A stretch of 64,000 nt of DNA from Shumkonia mesophila (GTDB lineage: Bacteria; Pseudomonadota; Alphaproteobacteria; Rhodospirillales; Shumkoniaceae), in assembly GCF_026163695.1 (NCBI RefSeq), contig NZ_JAOTID010000007.1:62001-126000 (forward strand), written 5' to 3'. This document shows positions 62,196 to 64,000 of this stretch, piece by piece. A program made the translations under genes and the position numbers. The notes under the pieces are model-generated. The model did not search any database. It had not been told where the DNA came from and saw nothing but the letters and a program-made list of their open reading frames with translations. Numbering within the stretch: position 1 is the stretch's first letter; the number at the start of each line of letters is the position of its first letter.

Positions 62196-64000
62196 ATGTC
62201 GAAATTCTTCATCGACCGCCCGGTCTTTGCCTGGGTGATCGCCATCACGATCATGCTGGCCGGCGCGCTGTCGATTCTGCGCCTGCCGGTCGAGCAGTAT
62301 CCGCAGATCGCCCCGCCGGCCGTGTCCATCAGCGCCAGCTATCCTGGCGCCTCGGCCAAGGTCGTCGAGGACAGCGTTACCCAGGTCATCGAGCAGAAGA
62401 TGACCGGCATCGACCACCTGCGCTACATGGCCTCGACCAGCGACTCGACGGGCAACGTCTCCATCACGTTGACCTTCGAGCCGGAAGCCGATCCCGACAT
62501 CGCCCAGGTCCAGGTGCAGAACAAACTGCAATTGGCGACGCCGCTGCTGCCGCAGGAAGTTCAGGATCGCGGCCTGACGGTGACCAAGTCGACCATGGAC
62601 TTCCTGATGGTGGCCGGGTTCGTGTCCCGGGACGGCAGCATGTCGCAGGACGACATCGCCGACTACATCGCCACCAACCTTCAGGAAACCATGAGCCGGG
62701 TCACCGGCGTCGGCGATGTCCAGCTGTTCGGCATGCCGAAGGCTATGCGCATCTGGCTGGACCCGGACAAGCTGAACAGCCGCCAGATGACGGTGACCGA
62801 CGTGCTGTCGGCGATCCAGGCGGAGAACGTCCAGGTCTCGGCCGGCGAGTTCGGCGGCGCGCCGGCGGTGCCGGGCCAGCAGCTCAACGCCACCATCGTC
62901 GCCCAGACCCGGATGCAGACGGCCGAGGAATTCGGCGGCATCCTGTTGCGCGTCAACCCCGACGGCTCGCAGGTCCGCCTGCGCGACATCGCGCGCATCG
63001 AGGTGGGTGCGGAGCGCTACGAATTCGTCGTCCGCTACAACGGCCAGCCGGCCGCCGGCCTGGGCATCAAGCTGGCGACCGGCGCCAACGCGCTCGACAC
63101 CGCCGATGTCGTGAAGGCCAAGCTGGCCGAACTGTCGGTCTTCTTCCCCCAGGGACTGGAGCTTTTCTACCCTTACGATTCGACGCCCTACGTCAAGCTG
63201 TCGATCGAGGGCGTGGTCGAGACGCTCGTCGAGGCGATCGGCCTGGTCTTCCTGGTGATGTTGCTGTTCCTGCAGAATTTCCGGGCGACGCTGATTCCGA
63301 CCATCGCGGTGCCGGTGGTGCTGCTCGGCACCTTCGGCATTCTTTCCGCTTTCGGTTTCACCATCAATACGCTGACCATGTTCGCCATGGTGCTGGCCAT
63401 CGGCCTTTTGGTCGACGACGCCATCGTCGTCGTCGAGAACGTCGAGCGCGTGATGCACGAGGAGGGGTTGCCCCCCCGCGAGGCCACCCGCCGCTCGATG
63501 GGCCAGATCACCGGTGCCCTGATCGGCATCGCGCTCGTGTTGTCGGCGGTGTTCGTACCGATGGCCTTCTTCGGCGGCTCGGCCGGCGCCATCTACCGGC
63601 AGTTCTCGATCACCGTCGTCTCGGCCATGATCCTCTCCGTGGTGGTCGCCCTGATCCTGACGCCAGCGATGTGCGCGACCATCCTCAAACCCGTCACCAA
63701 GCAGCACGGGCTATCGGGAGGCCGCTTCTTCGGATGGTTCAACCGCGGTTTCGACGCCAGCCGCGGGGCCTATCAGCGGGGCGTGCGGGGTTCGCTCTCC
63801 CGTCTCGGCCGCTATGGCATCGCCTATGTCCTGATTCTCGCCGGCCTGGGGGTTCTGTTCGCCCGGCTGCCGTCGTCCTTCCTGCCGACCGAAGACCGCG
63901 GCCAGCTTTTCATGCTGCTGTCCTCGCCGCCCGGCGCCACGCAGGAGCGGACCCGCGAGACGACGGAGAAGGTGCGCGACTACTTCCTGCACGACGAAGC
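62196..64000 (+). CDS. RND multidrug efflux permease (AcrB-like, 3' truncated)
   Basis: The first ~600 residues of an AcrB/HAE1-type proton-driven pump. Start [20 protein letters not shown]; typical [20 protein letters not shown] porter segment, and [16 protein letters not shown] (the TM4 Asp residues for proton translocation). The gene runs off the window. 13 bases after the adaptor gene. Confidence 0.95.
   Translation, partial: MSKFFIDRPVFAWVIAITIMLAGALSILRLPVEQYPQIAPPAVSISASYPGASAKVVEDSVTQVIEQKMTGIDHLRYMASTSDSTGNVSITLTFEPEADPDIAQVQVQNKLQLATPLLPQEVQDRGLTVTKSTMDFLMVAGFVSRDGSMSQDDIADYIATNLQETMSRVTGVGDVQLFGMPKAMRIWLDPDKLNSRQMTVTDVLSAIQAENVQVSAGEFGGAPAVPGQQLNATIVAQTRMQTAEEFGGILLRVNPDGSQVRLRDIARIEVGAERYEFVVRYNGQPAAGLGIKLATGANALDTADVVKAKLAELSVFFPQGLELFYPYDSTPYVKLSIEGVVETLVEAIGLVFLVMLLFLQNFRATLIPTIAVPVVLLGTFGILSAFGFTINTLTMFAMVLAIGLLVDDAIVVVENVERVMHEEGLPPREATRRSMGQITGALIGIALVLSAVFVPMAFFGGSAGAIYRQFSITVVSAMILSVVVALILTPAMCATILKPVTKQHGLSGGRFFGWFNRGFDASRGAYQRGVRGSLSRLGRYGIAYVLILAGLGVLFARLPSSFLPTEDRGQLFMLLSSPPGATQERTRETTEKVRDYFLHDE

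Overview
The window is a high-GC chromosome segment with dense gene packing and alphaproteobacterial marker families: a GapR/DUF2312 protein, a DUF1476 F1-ATPase inhibitor, DUF2336, a DUF6460-like protein, ChvI-independent OmpR/EnvZ-type signalling and M16/YqgE/ThrC housekeeping genes. The gene mix points to a Rhodospirillales-type alphaproteobacterium (Magnetospirillum/Azospirillum relatives). This is inference from family content, not from a phylogenetic marker. Both ends cut genes: a TPR protein at the left edge and an RND efflux permease at the right edge.

Layout. 1-16.7 kb: TPR protein, ispE, tRNA-Gln, a lone YjhX-type toxin, bacteriohemerythrin, glycerate 2-kinase, MFS transporter, tRNA-Gly, radical SAM protein, OmpA-type lipoprotein, apaG, folE, trkH, DUF2336 protein, anchored subtilisin, deaminase and a second MFS transporter. 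17.2-19.5 kb: a lower-GC accessory island, transcribed leftwards as one tightly overlapping operon. It encodes a winged-helix protein, four tiny helix-turn-helix proteins that form two paralogous pairs, and a winged-helix/CHAT caspase-like protease. 20-27 kb: CHAP lipoprotein, then the glycine-cleavage operon gcvT-gcvH-gcvPA-gcvPB behind a tandem glycine riboswitch. 27-39 kb: thrB-rnhA-cupin, peroxiredoxin, ScsB/DsbD-like reductase, zeta inhibitor, yqgE, M16 protease, thrC, Nudix, M32 carboxypeptidase, a GDCCVxC protein and a second radical SAM protein.

39-47 kb: a phosphatase/anti-sigma plus STAS partner-switch pair that runs into a complete Mla-type lipid ABC transporter operon, gapR, a receiver-Hpt protein, and a carboxylate-amine ligase next to an N-formylglutamate amidohydrolase homologue. 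48-54 kb: MFS transporter, then a small metal/envelope-stress-like cluster (SHOCT protein, Gly/Met-rich exported protein, OmpR-type regulator and histidine kinase), an LsrG-like monooxygenase and an iron-type alcohol dehydrogenase. 54.4-58.4 kb: the nickel-pincer-cofactor genes larC-larE-larB converging on larA. 58.7-64 kb: an HtrA-like protein that has lost its catalytic triad, an SNase-like nuclease, and a TetR-controlled RND efflux operon.

The best candidate for a new system is the CHAT/HTH operon at 17.2-19.5 kb. It has base composition unlike its flanks, one edge abuts half of a dispersed palindromic element found complete 4 kb away, and its gene order (serial small DNA-binding proteins ending in a caspase-fold protease) looks like a regulated conflict or defence module. 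Other points of interest are the catalytically dead HtrA homologue, the GDCCVFC protein, the LsrG-like/alcohol dehydrogenase pair without an lsr operon, and the regulator with tandem decamer boxes in front of a possibly leaderless start.
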